Source: FEB-25 sp963822175 (GTDB lineage: Bacteria > Chloroflexota > Anaerolineae > Anaerolineales > UBA4823). From it: a DNA stretch of 64,000 nt. Position numbers and translations under genes: made by a program. The DNA is taken from NCBI GenBank assembly GCA_963822175.1, contig CAWGGJ010000006.1, positions 1 to 64,000 of the forward strand, in the 5' to 3' direction. The notes beneath the pieces are model-generated. The model was not told where the DNA came from and made no database searches. It saw only the letters and a list, made by a program, of their open reading frames with translations. This document shows positions 17,956 through 27,297 of the stretch, one piece after another (position 1 is the first letter of the stretch; every line of letters starts with the position of its first letter).

Positions 17956-18316
17956 TATGAAGGTTCCTTTCTTCTTATTTAGTAAGAGTTTTTTATTATA
18001 GCAACCAGTACACGCTTTAGCAACAGCATTGATCGATTTAGCTTTTGTGTTATGACTTCCATGAAATCATGGGATACTCGCCTATTGGACCCTTCCACGC
18101 CAGTAAACACCCAGGAATTGTCAACATGATGATCTTCAAACCTCCGGTACTTTCCAGCGATTCCCCAGGAACTGAATATCCAACAGCAACGTCTACCCTG
18201 AAGTTGTAAGCGCATCAGCCAGAACACATGCCCAGGAAAGTTTTGCTTAATGATGGCTTAAGGCTGAAATCCCTCAACAAGTGTATAATGCGCTCGATCT
18301 ACCATCGGAGATATAA
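17956..18316. other. Intergenic stretch with a promoter-like box
   Basis: No convincing gene is present; an 82-codon minus frame has no recognisable features. TATAAT at 18284-18289 is placed about 28 bases before the lipoprotein start at 18317 and is the only regulatory sign I see. Confidence 0.4.
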
Positions 18317-19090
18317 ATGAAAAGAAATCAAATTATTATCGTTATTACAATCCTTCTACCCGCCCTGCTCCTATCTGCCTGTAATTTGCCAAACAGGTTA
18401 CCAGCAGTGGCGACTATCACGCCCACCAACAGCATCACCACGCCGAGTACACCCACGCCGGTTCCATCCTTATGCGAAAACCTGTATTTTCCAACCACCT
18501 TGGGTGATGCCTGGGAATATGCCGGTAATACCTCTGCAACAGGGGCTTATGCTCGATCAGATTCCATCACCAGCTCTGGTATGGATGCGTTCACTGTCCA
18601 GAGTACTGTATCAGAGATGAGCTACAACGTTGATTATTCCTGTACACCGGCCGGACTGGTTGCGGTGAACCCCATTCAGCAATACCTGGGACCCATCCTG
18701 AACGCCCTGAATGGCCAGGTGACACTTAATTTAACTTCCAATTCCGGCATCAGCCTGCCGAAAAACATCAACCCGGGTGATACCTGGCAGCAGATCATTG
18801 AATGGGAAGGATCGGCCCAGGGAATGTCCACCAATGGCCGGCTGGTCATCGATTACACGGCTGTTGGCTACGAGACGGTGACCGTAGCAGCCGGGACGTA
18901 TGATGCCCTCAAGGTGAATACATCCATCCGTATCGAGATCACCAATTTCAGGATCGAGTACGGAAGCTATGGGATCACCACCTGGATGGCTCCAAATGTC
19001 GGGGTTGTTAAAAGCCAGGGTTCCAGCAATGTCCCCAATGTGCAATTTTCAGACAGCCTGGAACTGAAGCAATACAGCCCAGCTCCATAA
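18317..19090 (+). CDS. Lipoprotein of unknown function
   Basis: This 257-aa protein has a lipoprotein signal (LLLSAC, Cys22), a Thr/Pro-rich linker (residues 32-50), and a beta-rich body with a Cys pair (CENLYFP, DYSCTP). The segment AAGTYDALKVNTSIRIEI followed by TTWMAPNVGVVKSQG is the typical end of a family of beta-barrel or beta-sandwich lipoproteins whose members report on hydrolysed or bound substrates only by guess; no catalytic residues are evident. GGAG lies 7 bases before the ATG. A decayed copy of its second half follows at 19171. Confidence 0.75.
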   Translation: MKRNQIIIVITILLPALLLSACNLPNRLPAVATITPTNSITTPSTPTPVPSLCENLYFPTTLGDAWEYAGNTSATGAYARSDSITSSGMDAFTVQSTVSEMSYNVDYSCTPAGLVAVNPIQQYLGPILNALNGQVTLNLTSNSGISLPKNINPGDTWQQIIEWEGSAQGMSTNGRLVIDYTAVGYETVTVAAGTYDALKVNTSIRIEITNFRIEYGSYGITTWMAPNVGVVKSQGSSNVPNVQFSDSLELKQYSPAP

Positions 19091-19170
19091 CGGAAATAAT
19101 AATTTAAAAGATAGATCGGGAAGAAACCAGGTGAACTTTCATCAGATCACCTGGTTTCACCGATCGTTAC

Positions 19171-19432
19171 GCGCACCCCCACCTGGTTCGTTATCATCTA
19201 CACGCCGTGGAGAAAGAGAATATCACCAGCGCAGCCTGCGAGGACAATACCCTGCGCGTCGATCTCACAATATGCATCTAGATCACGCCATTGCGCATCA
19301 AAGCTGGTACCTACCTATCCTTCCGAAGGATGGCAACCAATTGGCATTGTGAAAACCGAGGGAACCAGCCATATTAACGGGGTTGATCTCACCAAGGGCA
19401 CCCGGTTCATAAATTCCACACCTAAACCCTGA
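19171..19432 (+). pseudogene. Decayed paralogue of the preceding lipoprotein
   Basis: Translation from 19180 gives HLV..., then DNTLRVDLTI, aligning with RLVIDYTAVGYETVTVAAG and DALKVNTSI of the 18317 gene. It meets an in-frame TAG (in TICI*ITPLRI), then shifts frame near 19330 into PIGIVKTEGTSHINGVDL, which matches the NVGVVKSQGSSNVPNVQF end, and stops at 19430-19432. No start or signal region remains. It is a true relic of a tandem duplication. Confidence 0.7.
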
Positions 19433-19721
19433 TCGATAGCGACCCCTGTTCCCTGGTAATTGTCGATATATTTTCTCCACCCATCCCGTTTGATCCAAGC
19501 ATAATTTTCGCTCGAGCCGTCCCTAGCCGAAGGTGAATCGCTACTCTTCCTGGTAGGATATTGTTCATTCACGATCTGTTTTGTATTAAGTCATCCGATT
19601 CCTGGTTGAGGAAATCTCACCTCACCTTGTGACAACCTATCCTCCATCTGCCTCAATGAATCATCGTGAATTAAGGTACAATAAAACTAGCCGATATTCA
19701 ACCCATAACAAGGAGCTCATC

Positions 19722-21488
19722 ATGATTCCGAAACGATCCTGGGCAATTACCGTGCTGTTCATCATTCTTGTATCAACCGCTTGCACACCTCAACCTGCCA
19801 ACCCATCCCCCCTAACCCAAACTGGGCAAGAGACCGCCATCTCCAACACCGGAATCCCTCAATCAACAAACACCCAACCAGTCAGCGGATCACCCTCGGA
19901 GCAGCCGACCCAGGAGCAGGATCAGCCACAGTCACTGGCAGGTCCGACCCAGGAGCAGAATCAGCCACAGACACTGGCAGGTCCGATCCAGGTGAGCCTC
20001 ACCCTTGAAGAGAGCCAGGCGATCAGCTCGACGTTAACTGGCGAAGGTGCAACGCTAAGTGCGGTATCCTCCAACGGTGTGAAATATGACCTCAGCCTCC
20101 CAGCCGGGGCTTTATATGAAGATACCAAGATACGCATGATCCCAATCGAGAAAATGGACGGTCTACCGCTCAGTGGAGGCCTCATTGGAGGAGTGCAGCT
20201 CGAGCCTGAGGGAGCGGTCTTGACCTTGCCGGCAGAACTCACCATCACCCTCCCATCCGGCACCCCACCCGAGGAAGTGATCCCCCTGGCTTACCACGGC
20301 AATGGTGAGCGGGTGCACCTGACAATTGCCAAACTAGAAGGCGACAGGCTCACTTTTCAGATCGTGCACTTTAGCGGATATTTCAGTGGGCAGGGAACCG
20401 AGGAGGAAGCAGACGCCATCGGGAATACGCCCACTGGAGACCCCCTGGATGATATCGAACAGCAGGCTGCCAGCCACTCGAGTCAATCCGGATCGCAGGG
20501 TGATTATGACCCTGCAGCAGCGGTTGATTATTACCGGAATTGGTTCAACAACACAGTATATCCCAACCTCCTGGCGGCTGAAGCGAATGGCGGCGAAACG
20601 GTGGATGCAGCTGCGGTTGAATTATTCACCTGGGCTATCAGCGTCGTACAGGAGCGTCTTGATGATGAATTGGCAAAAGAACTTGCGAATGGTTTCACTT
20701 CGGCGATCCGAGGAAACATCCTCGGATATGAAAATGCCCTTGGGCGCTGTATGGCGGGTGATGTAGAGCAGTCAAAAGATATGTTAAATCATATGATAAA
20801 TGTTGAGCAGTGGAATGGTTTATATGGTGGTAAAGCTCCTTCCGATTTCAATTTTGAAAATAAAAGGACAGAGTTTCAGAGCTGCCTGACTTTCACCATG
20901 AAAATCGACTCCCTCGCAACCATTAATCCAGAGGGAAAAAATACTACGTACAAAATACATGTCACCGGGGAAGTGATCTTAAGGTTGGAGATCGAATACA
21001 TGAAGGCATCTAGTGGTTCAGGTAAGCTGAAAATGGAATCATTCGACATAGAAGGCCTGGAGGCAGACTATGCGGAAGATAGAACCTGCACCTATACCAC
21101 CTCCGGTTCACAAACCTCGACCATTGAGGTTCCCCAAGCGATCATCTTCAAATATGACGAGAGCAGTAACTCGATGCCCTATATGTTCATTACAACCGGG
21201 ATGTTTAATTGCTGCGCCTTTGAAATAAACTGTTGGTGGATGGAGAATGGTACAAAGATGGAAAGCAACAGTAATTCAGGGGGAGCTAATATCCCCTATT
21301 GGGAAGGCGCGTTTATGGCTGCACATGAAGATAAATTTGCGGAAAATAGCGGTTTCTTCTTTGAAGATTTTAAACCCGGTTCAGGGCAGACCTACGCCAT
21401 CCTCGAGGATTTCAGTGAGGCAAGCAAGTATGGCAATAATTACACCGACACGCTCACTCTGGAGATATTCCACACGCCTGGGAAATAA
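19722..21488 (+). CDS. Large lipoprotein with a ZU5-like beta domain
   Basis: The 588-aa product starts at ATG 19722 (AGGAG 6 bases ahead). It has a lipobox VSTAC (Cys21), a Pro/Gln/Thr-rich linker containing two 13-residue repeats (PTQEQDQPQSLAG), and a beta domain (about residues 95-230) with SSNGVKYDLSLPAGAL and ITLPSGTPPEEVIPLAY, reminiscent of ZU5-like sandwiches. A largely helical and mixed region with several Cys follows. It is predicted to be anchored on the outer face of the membrane. I do not recognise the C-terminal half. Confidence 0.7.
   Translation: MIPKRSWAITVLFIILVSTACTPQPANPSPLTQTGQETAISNTGIPQSTNTQPVSGSPSEQPTQEQDQPQSLAGPTQEQNQPQTLAGPIQVSLTLEESQAISSTLTGEGATLSAVSSNGVKYDLSLPAGALYEDTKIRMIPIEKMDGLPLSGGLIGGVQLEPEGAVLTLPAELTITLPSGTPPEEVIPLAYHGNGERVHLTIAKLEGDRLTFQIVHFSGYFSGQGTEEEADAIGNTPTGDPLDDIEQQAASHSSQSGSQGDYDPAAAVDYYRNWFNNTVYPNLLAAEANGGETVDAAAVELFTWAISVVQERLDDELAKELANGFTSAIRGNILGYENALGRCMAGDVEQSKDMLNHMINVEQWNGLYGGKAPSDFNFENKRTEFQSCLTFTMKIDSLATINPEGKNTTYKIHVTGEVILRLEIEYMKASSGSGKLKMESFDIEGLEADYAEDRTCTYTTSGSQTSTIEVPQAIIFKYDESSNSMPYMFITTGMFNCCAFEINCWWMENGTKMESNSNSGGANIPYWEGAFMAAHEDKFAENSGFFFEDFKPGSGQTYAILEDFSEASKYGNNYTDTLTLEIFHTPGK
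19905..19982 (+). repeat. Two 39-bp in-frame repeats
   Basis: 19905-19943 and 19944-19982 encode PTQEQDQPQSLAG and PTQEQNQPQTLAG in the lipoprotein linker, with a partial third copy (PIQ) after. They lengthen the surface spacer. Confidence 0.85.
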
Positions 21489-21514
21489 TTTTGAAAAACG
21501 GCTTGTTTATTCGT

Positions 21515-21967
21515 CTATCCAATCGAAATCCTCACCCCCACCTGCCCCAGCCGGAGCATATCCCCATTCGTAATGACCACCGCCGTGGTCACGCTTTCAT
21601 TGTTCAGCAACGTGCCGTTGGTGGAGGCCAGGTCTTCCAGCCACCACTGATTCTGGTGAAAAGACAGGCGGGCATGCCGGGATGAGACCGTTTGATCGTT
21701 GATGGGGAAAGCACAGGATGGCTCACGGCCCAGGATGACTTCAGGGGTGGAAAAATGCCGGGTAAGAGGAGGGCTATCCAGCTCGGTGGTCAAGGTGAGT
21801 GGGGTGGGCTGACGGGCAGCCAGTAATTCACCCTGCTGTTTCATGTCACGCCAGATGACATAAATCGCCCATCCCAGGAAAGCATACAACAGGGCAGCCA
21901 GAAGCACACGCAGGACCAACAGGATAACCGCACTCACAACCTGGATTATACCCTCACAAGACTTCAA
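21515..21967 (-). CDS. Membrane-anchored FHA domain protein
   Basis: This product of about 150 residues has one N-terminal membrane segment (about 10-40) and a C-terminal FHA domain (about 75-150) with the phosphothreonine-binding marks GREPSC, SSRHARL and STNGT. It would place an FHA domain on the cytoplasmic side of the membrane to recruit Ser/Thr-phosphorylated proteins. It overlaps the end of the upstream DUF3662-FHA gene by 14 bases, so the two are surely co-translated. The start is TTG at 21967 or a GTG ten codons in. Confidence 0.88.
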   Translation of the reverse strand: MKSCEGIIQVVSAVILLVLRVLLAALLYAFLGWAIYVIWRDMKQQGELLAARQPTPLTLTTELDSPPLTRHFSTPEVILGREPSCAFPINDQTVSSRHARLSFHQNQWWLEDLASTNGTLLNNESVTTAVVITNGDMLRLGQVGVRISIG

Positions 21968-22769
21968 GGCTCGGTGGAACAGCCGGCAACTCCTGGGTAT
22001 AGCCTAGGGGAGATGTTGATTCCTGGCCGTAAACCAGTGGCACTCCTGCCAATAAAATGACATCCCCCGGATTTAGGATATGGCTTGAAACCGCCACACC
22101 GTTGACATAAGTGCCTGCCATCGAATCAAGGTCAAAGATGACAAAATGGTCGGTGTTGAAGCGCAGCTGGGCATGCAGGCGTGAGACCCCAGGCTGCTCG
22201 AGAACAATCTGATTGGCAGGATCGCGACCAATATTGACGACCGGTTGATTGATTAAAAATGTCGACAAGCCATTGACGATCAGAAATGCCTTGATCGTCA
22301 TCCCTGAGGCCGGCTCAGCAGGGAAGTCATGTGTTCCATCCAACTCGGTGGTTGAGGACTCTCCCTGGCTGGGATGGCTGTGTGCGGTGGTGATCTGCAG
22401 GGTGGTTGTATGGGGGTCTGCCACCACTTGCAAAATGGGTGAGGCAGTGAATGTTAATCCAGACTGGGTGGCTGCCTGTTCCAGGTGGCGAGCGAGGCGG
22501 TCCAGCTCTGAAGGATGGCTCAAAAGAAGCCGTGCCTGATCGGTGGGTAGAACCAGGGTGTACTGGTCGGGAGCACAGGTTGACCCAGCACCCACACCAT
22601 TTTCAGCCTGCGTTTTTAATAGCCCAGCCTGCATCGCTTTGACCAATCCATGCACCAGCTGGCGATGGAATTTCCGAGGGATGCCTTCTGATGCTGTGTC
22701 GCCCTCGATGGCTGCCCGCAGGCGTGCTTCGAGGCGGTTTAGTGAAATCTCAATCCTGGACATATCCAT
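21954..22769 (-). CDS. DUF3662 and FHA domain protein (FhaA-like)
   Basis: The 271-aa protein has an N-terminal DUF3662 domain (about 1-130, MDMSRIEISLNRLEARL... and the segment DQYTLVLPTDQARLL) and a C-terminal FHA domain (about 175-250) with GRDPANQ, SRLHAQL and SMAGTYVNG. Homologues in Actinobacteria and Chloroflexota act with Ser/Thr kinases in cell-envelope growth. Here no kinase gene is adjacent. It is divergent from archease, with 125 bases between. Confidence 0.88.
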   Translation of the reverse strand: MDMSRIEISLNRLEARLRAAIEGDTASEGIPRKFHRQLVHGLVKAMQAGLLKTQAENGVGAGSTCAPDQYTLVLPTDQARLLLSHPSELDRLARHLEQAATQSGLTFTASPILQVVADPHTTTLQITTAHSHPSQGESSTTELDGTHDFPAEPASGMTIKAFLIVNGLSTFLINQPVVNIGRDPANQIVLEQPGVSRLHAQLRFNTDHFVIFDLDSMAGTYVNGVAVSSHILNPGDVILLAGVPLVYGQESTSPLGYTQELPAVPPSLEVL

Positions 22770-22878
22770 AATTTAACCACAATGAACCGCAGAATCCAAT
22801 AACCTGGAAAACTCATAAGATTAGAGTTGTTGCTTGATTGCTCATTTTTCCATCGATCGACGCAAGGATAAAATACGG

Positions 22879-22895
22879 TATACTCTTTAGACGTA
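22879..22895 (+). promoter_or_regulatory. Promoter box placed for a leaderless archease mRNA
   Basis: TATACT at 22879-22884 ends ten bases before the archease ATG at 22895, so transcription from it would begin at or next to the start codon. No Shine-Dalgarno sequence precedes the ATG. The -35 region is poor. A leaderless transcript is inferred. Confidence 0.45.
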
Positions 22896-23308
22896 TGGAT
22901 GCTGTATTTGGTTTCCGTGAACACGCCCACACTGCAGATTGGGAGCTCGAAGCATGGGCACCTGATCTGCCCAGCCTGCTCGAGCAAGCAGCCCGCGGCA
23001 TGTATGCCCTGTCGGGGATGCAGCTGCAGTCCGACCTGGCTCAAACCCGTACGATCACGCTGCATGCTGAGGATGCAGAAAGCTTGCTGGTGCGCTTCCT
23101 CAACGAGCTGCTCTGGCTGGAAGAAGAGCAGGGATTGGGCTTCGATCGGTTCTCCATCACCATCGACAACCTGCTCAATTTACAGGCTGAGCTGTATGGG
23201 TTTGCCATTGCCAACCTGGGCAAGGAAATCAAGGCAGTCACCTATCACAACCTGCAGGTGGAAAATACATCCCAGGGACTGCGGGTGAACATCGTATTTG
23301 ACGTCTGA
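22895..23308 (+). CDS. Archease, RtcB-activating protein
   Basis: The 137-aa protein shows archease marks: FREHAHTADWELEAWAPDL at the N-terminus, with the Asp of HTAD a metal ligand in known structures, LLVRFLNELLWLEEEQGL in the middle, and a final EIKAVTYHNLQVE. Archease speeds RtcB guanylylation and multiple turnover. The gene ends 15 bases before rtcB, and I choose the ATG at 22895 because MDAVFGFREHAHTAD matches the family start. Confidence 0.93.
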   Translation: MDAVFGFREHAHTADWELEAWAPDLPSLLEQAARGMYALSGMQLQSDLAQTRTITLHAEDAESLLVRFLNELLWLEEEQGLGFDRFSITIDNLLNLQAELYGFAIANLGKEIKAVTYHNLQVENTSQGLRVNIVFDV

Positions 23309-23323
23309 GGCAGGAGGTTCAGC

Positions 23324-24775
23324 ATGGTGACATTACAAGACCTTAAACGCATCAGCGATTACGAATGGGAGATTCCTCAAAGCTTTCGAGAAGATATGCG
23401 TGTGCCGGTGCGCCTGTTTTCCACGCGCCGCATGCTGGAAGAGGTGGTGAAGGATAAATCGCTGGAGCAGGCGGTCAATGCGGCCACTCTGCCCGGGCTC
23501 GTGGGGCATGTCATCGTCATGCCCGACATGCACCAGGGTTATGGCTTTCCGATCGGTGGTGTGGCTGCCACGCGCCTACCTGACGGGGTCATCTCGCCCG
23601 GCGGGATCGGTTACGATATCAACTGCGGTGTGCGCCTGCTGAGCTCACAGATCAGCCTTGATTCAGCCGAGCAGTACCTGGATGCGCTGGCCACGGCACT
23701 CAACCATTTCTGCCCAAGCGGTGTGGGGGAGAAGGGTTCTGTCCGTATGTCAGAGGCGGAATTGGAAGCAGTATGCCGGCAGGGTTCACGCTGGGCGCTC
23801 AAACAGGGCTTTGCCAGCGAGGCTGACCTGCGCCGGACGGAGGAATCCGGTTGCGTGGAGGGGGCTGACCCGGACAAAGTATCCAAACGTGCCCGCGAAC
23901 GAGGGCGTCCGCAGCTTGGCTCATTGGGAGCGGGCAACCATTTTATTGAGATTGACCTGATCGAGCAGGTCTTCGACAGCACGGCTGCCTCAGTGATGGG
24001 ATTGGCACAGGGCAACCTGGCCGTGCAGATCCACTGCGGCTCGCGTGGTTTCGGTCACCAGATCTGCACCGATTACGTGGAAGAATTCCAGGGTGCGGTG
24101 AAGCGCTTTGGAATTCACCTGGTGGACCGCGAGCTGGTGTGTGCGCCACTCAGCTCAACCGAAGGGCAGAATTACCTGGCAGCCATGCGCTGTGCCGCAA
24201 ATTATGCTTTTGCCAACCGGCAGATCCTGGCGAGCAGCGCCCGAAAAGCTTTCGAGCAGGTGCTGGCAGGCAAGGTGAAGGACTGGCACCTGCACCAGGT
24301 GTACGATATCTGCCACAACATGGGTAAGATCGAGATGCACCTGATCGAGGGTGAACGCATCAAGGTATGCGTACACCGCAAAGGCGCTACACGTGCCTTC
24401 GGACCAGGCTCCCCGGAGCTGCCGGATGAATACAAGCCCATCGGGCAACCGGTGCTGGTTCCAGGATCCATGGGCACAGCCTCATGGGTATTGGTGGGCA
24501 CACAAACCAGCATGACCCAATCCTTCGGTTCCACCTGCCATGGTGCCGGGCGCCTGATGAGCCGGCACGAAGCCAAGCGCAACGTGCGCGGTGATCAGTT
24601 ACGGGCTAACCTGGAATCCGAGGGCATCCATATCCGGGCGGGATCCATGGCCGGTCTGGCTGAGGAAGCTCCCCAAGCGTATAAGGACGTGGACCAGGTG
24701 GTGGAAGCCGTGGTGGGTGGCGGGATCGCCCGCAAGGTGGCCCGCCTGCGCCCGCTGGCAGTGATCAAAGGCTAG
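23324..24775 (+). CDS. rtcB: RNA-splicing ligase RtcB
   Basis: The 483-aa enzyme joins RNA 2',3'-cyclic phosphate or 3'-phosphate ends to 5'-OH ends using GTP and Mn2+. Metal and nucleotide residues are in place: GGIGYDINCG with D98 and C101, GAGNHF (203-208), IHCGSRGFGHQ (H237), DICHNMG (H331), and the guanylylated His406 in CHGAGR. AGGAGG lies 6 bases before the ATG. With archease upstream this is a complete RNA repair or tRNA-splicing module; which RNAs are joined is unknown. Confidence 0.97.
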   Translation: MVTLQDLKRISDYEWEIPQSFREDMRVPVRLFSTRRMLEEVVKDKSLEQAVNAATLPGLVGHVIVMPDMHQGYGFPIGGVAATRLPDGVISPGGIGYDINCGVRLLSSQISLDSAEQYLDALATALNHFCPSGVGEKGSVRMSEAELEAVCRQGSRWALKQGFASEADLRRTEESGCVEGADPDKVSKRARERGRPQLGSLGAGNHFIEIDLIEQVFDSTAASVMGLAQGNLAVQIHCGSRGFGHQICTDYVEEFQGAVKRFGIHLVDRELVCAPLSSTEGQNYLAAMRCAANYAFANRQILASSARKAFEQVLAGKVKDWHLHQVYDICHNMGKIEMHLIEGERIKVCVHRKGATRAFGPGSPELPDEYKPIGQPVLVPGSMGTASWVLVGTQTSMTQSFGSTCHGAGRLMSRHEAKRNVRGDQLRANLESEGIHIRAGSMAGLAEEAPQAYKDVDQVVEAVVGGGIARKVARLRPLAVIKG

Positions 24776-24826
24776 GGAACCGTTGATACAAGATTACCGT
24801 TAATCAGATTAACATTGGAGGCATTC

Positions 24827-25789
24827 ATGACCCTGAGAAATATCGTTATCCTTTTCATCCTAACCGGACTACTGGCGGCATGCGCTGGCCCGGTAGCAAC
24901 CGAAGCACCTACCGAAACCCCTGACGTGGTGACAGAGATCCCGGTCATCGCGACACCCACTTTGAGCGTGCCAACCCCGTACCCGGAACCAGCTGTGGTG
25001 ACCAGCGTGCCAAACCCGTACCCTGAACCAGCCGAGGTGACCAGCGTTCCTACCCAATCAGCCTACCCCGCTCCCGGCACCCCTGGAACGGGTACCGTCG
25101 CCATCCCGCCGTCGGGATATGAGCCCCAGCCGGGGGATGAAAATCTCACCCGTGGCCAGGTTTTCCTTGATATGGCAAACAGCCAGGTGATCGTCATTGC
25201 ATCCGAACCCACCCAGGCAATCGCCAACCTGGAAGGTGATCTACCTGATCCCTGTCATCAATTGCGCGTCGTTGTTACGCCACCCGATGCGAATAACATG
25301 ATCAGCCTCGATGTCTACTCGGTGGTGGACCCGGGTGCGATCTGTACCACGGTGCTGGAGCCATTTACTGCCAGCATTCCCCTGGGCGGTTACACCACTG
25401 GCACCTACACGGTGTTGGTGAACGGTGAAAAGTTGGGTGATTTCAACGCCGCCATCGGGGCACAACCTGGTGACGAGAAGCTCACCCGGGGAGAGGCCTC
25501 CGTGGATATGGATAACAGCGCCTTGCTATTCAGGGATAGCCAGCCATTGGTGGTCAGTGCCAGCCTGCAAGGGTATTTATCGGACCCCTGCCATCAGCTG
25601 CGTATTGCCTACACCCCCGCCGACGAGCAGAAGCGGATCAACCTGGAGGTGTACTCCGTGTTCGATCCCAGCACCGCTTGCATCACCATGATTCAACCGT
25701 TCAATGTCATTTACCCATTGGGTAGCTACACCGAAGGGCACTATACCGTCTACGTGAATGGGGCACTCCTGGGAGAGTTCGATGGCTAA
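24827..25789 (+). CDS. Lipoprotein with two PCHxLR domains
   Basis: The 320-aa protein starts at ATG 24827 (GGAGG 5 bases ahead). It has a lipobox LLAAC (Cys19), a Pro/Thr/Val linker with YPEP repeats (about 30-95), and two copies of a domain of about 105 residues (about 98-205 and 210-320). Each copy has the pattern QPGDE.LTRG, DMANS or DMDNS, a DPCHQLR motif, VYS..DP, a second Cys, and a closing VNG..LG.F. The two Cys in each domain probably pair. I do not recognise this domain. It is the first of four consecutive genes carrying it, in a run of same-strand genes after rtcB. Confidence 0.8.
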   Translation: MTLRNIVILFILTGLLAACAGPVATEAPTETPDVVTEIPVIATPTLSVPTPYPEPAVVTSVPNPYPEPAEVTSVPTQSAYPAPGTPGTGTVAIPPSGYEPQPGDENLTRGQVFLDMANSQVIVIASEPTQAIANLEGDLPDPCHQLRVVVTPPDANNMISLDVYSVVDPGAICTTVLEPFTASIPLGGYTTGTYTVLVNGEKLGDFNAAIGAQPGDEKLTRGEASVDMDNSALLFRDSQPLVVSASLQGYLSDPCHQLRIAYTPADEQKRINLEVYSVFDPSTACITMIQPFNVIYPLGSYTEGHYTVYVNGALLGEFDG

Positions 25790-25893
25790 GTGGATGATGC
25801 TTTTGAGGATCGCTTCAAACACCTGTCCAACTTCAACATGATGCATGGTTGTGCAAGAAAGTTATCAAGGATGGTATTTCCATGGAGGATTTG

Positions 25894-26382
25894 ATGAAAG
25901 CAGTAATTCTACCCATTACAATAGGCTTGCTCTTCCTTTCACTCACCGGGTGCAGCCTGGTACCAGGCGGGAACCAAGCCACACCCACCTCGAAACCTCT
26001 TTCCGGCTATGAACCCCAACCCGGTGATGAAAATCTCAGGCGTGACCAGGTTTTCCTGGACATGGCTAACAGCCGGTTCTCCACCTCTGCCACCCCAACG
26101 ACTCAGGTACAAGTCTTGTTGCAAGGGGATTTGCCCGATCCCTGCCATGCCTTGCGGGTAGTGGTTCCACCTCCTGATGCGAATAATGTGATCAATCTCG
26201 ACGTCTATTCCCTGGTTGACCCCGGCACGGCTTGCATAACCGTGTTAGAACCATTCAGCGCTGAAATTCCCCTGGGCAGTTATCCGGATGGTGATTATAA
26301 AGTGATGGTGAACGGAGAGAGGCTGGGCGAGTTCAGCAATGGATCCGGAGTAGCTCCTGCTACACAAGAAGTAAATCCTTGA
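25894..26382 (+). CDS. Lipoprotein with one PCHxLR domain
   Basis: This 162-aa product starts at ATG 25894; the GGAGG just ahead of it, itself inside an earlier in-frame ATGGAGG, decides the start. The lipobox is SLTGC (Cys20). One PCHxLR domain follows (about 45-150) with QPGDENLRRDQVFLDMANS, DPCHALRVVV, VYSLVDPGTACITVLEPF and a final VNGERLGEF. It is a close paralogue of the flanking genes, and its short linker contrasts with the first member. Confidence 0.8.
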   Translation: MKAVILPITIGLLFLSLTGCSLVPGGNQATPTSKPLSGYEPQPGDENLRRDQVFLDMANSRFSTSATPTTQVQVLLQGDLPDPCHALRVVVPPPDANNVINLDVYSLVDPGTACITVLEPFSAEIPLGSYPDGDYKVMVNGERLGEFSNGSGVAPATQEVNP

Positions 26383-26565
26383 TAACCTTATGAAAAGCTG
26401 GGTGAGTAAGGTAAAGATTGAGGGCTCTTTCCGGGAGAGTTCGATGGGTAAGCATGAGGTTGGAAAGCAGGATGAGCTGTATGCTGAGAGCTTCACATCT
26501 CTCAACCATCAAGGCTTGATGCGTGCTTGTTTAATGGTGGTAGCGTCCTATTAAAGGAGGACCTG

Positions 26566-27024
26566 ATGAAAACAGTGATCCAACATATTGGGATAATTCT
26601 GTTCATCCTTTCAATTAGCGGGTGCAGCCTGATACCCGGCGGGAGGCAAGCCACACCTACACCAGTACCACCCATCCCACCCTCAGACTATCAACCCCAA
26701 CCCGGTGATGATAAGCTAAAACGCGACCAGGTGTTCGTGGACCTGGAAAACAGCGATCTATTGATCATGGAAAGTTATCCCATCCAGGTGAGTGCCATGC
26801 TAAAGGGCAGCCTTTCGGATCCCTGTCACCAGCTGCGCGTGGTGGTCACTCCCGCCAATACCGACAACCAGATCAACCTGGAAGTGTACTCGGTGTATGA
26901 CCCGGGTGTGGCGTGTATCACGGTCATTGAATCATTCACCGCCAACGTCCCGCTGGGCTTTTATTCAGACGGTCACTACTCCGTCCATGTGAACGGTCAA
27001 CTGCTGGGAGAGTTTGACGCATAA
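26566..27024 (+). CDS. Lipoprotein with one PCHxLR domain
   Basis: This 152-aa product starts at ATG 26566 (GGAGG 5 bases ahead). It has a lipobox SISGC (Cys20), a short TPTPVPP linker and one PCHxLR domain (DPCHQLRVVV, VYSVYDPGVACITV, VNGQLLGEF). The signal region SGCSLIPGG matches the preceding gene's TGCSLVPGG, so these two are the most recent duplicates. A strong terminator follows. Confidence 0.8.
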   Translation: MKTVIQHIGIILFILSISGCSLIPGGRQATPTPVPPIPPSDYQPQPGDDKLKRDQVFVDLENSDLLIMESYPIQVSAMLKGSLSDPCHQLRVVVTPANTDNQINLEVYSVYDPGVACITVIESFTANVPLGFYSDGHYSVHVNGQLLGEFDA

Positions 27025-27059
27025 CCGGGTAAACTCACTAACAAAGCAACATGTCAAAA

Positions 27060-27098
27060 CCAGGAGCGGATGATCAAAACCATGCCGCTCCTGGCTTG
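27060..27098 (+). terminator. Terminator hairpin
   Basis: CCAGGAGCGG (27060-27069) and CCGCTCCTGG (27085-27094) form a perfect 10-bp stem with a 15-base loop, followed by CTTGTTAT. It closes the first three PCHxLR genes. Confidence 0.75.
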
Positions 27099-27297
27099 TT
27101 ATAGAAACAACCCCAGGCTAACAATCCCCAATGTAAAATTTACCGCCTGCTACAGAACATTGAAGACGGCTATAGGTTGTAAGAAAAGAAGCCATGGAAT
27201 TTAACCAAAAGCAATCCAATTTCACCGAATATACGTATTATTAGATAGTGATCCACTGACACAATATCAACAGGATCACAATCAAAGGAGAAAACTC

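Noticed and set aside
17979..18227. An 82-codon minus-strand frame
   Set aside because: Composition rich in Cys, Trp and Arg without ribosome site or family features.
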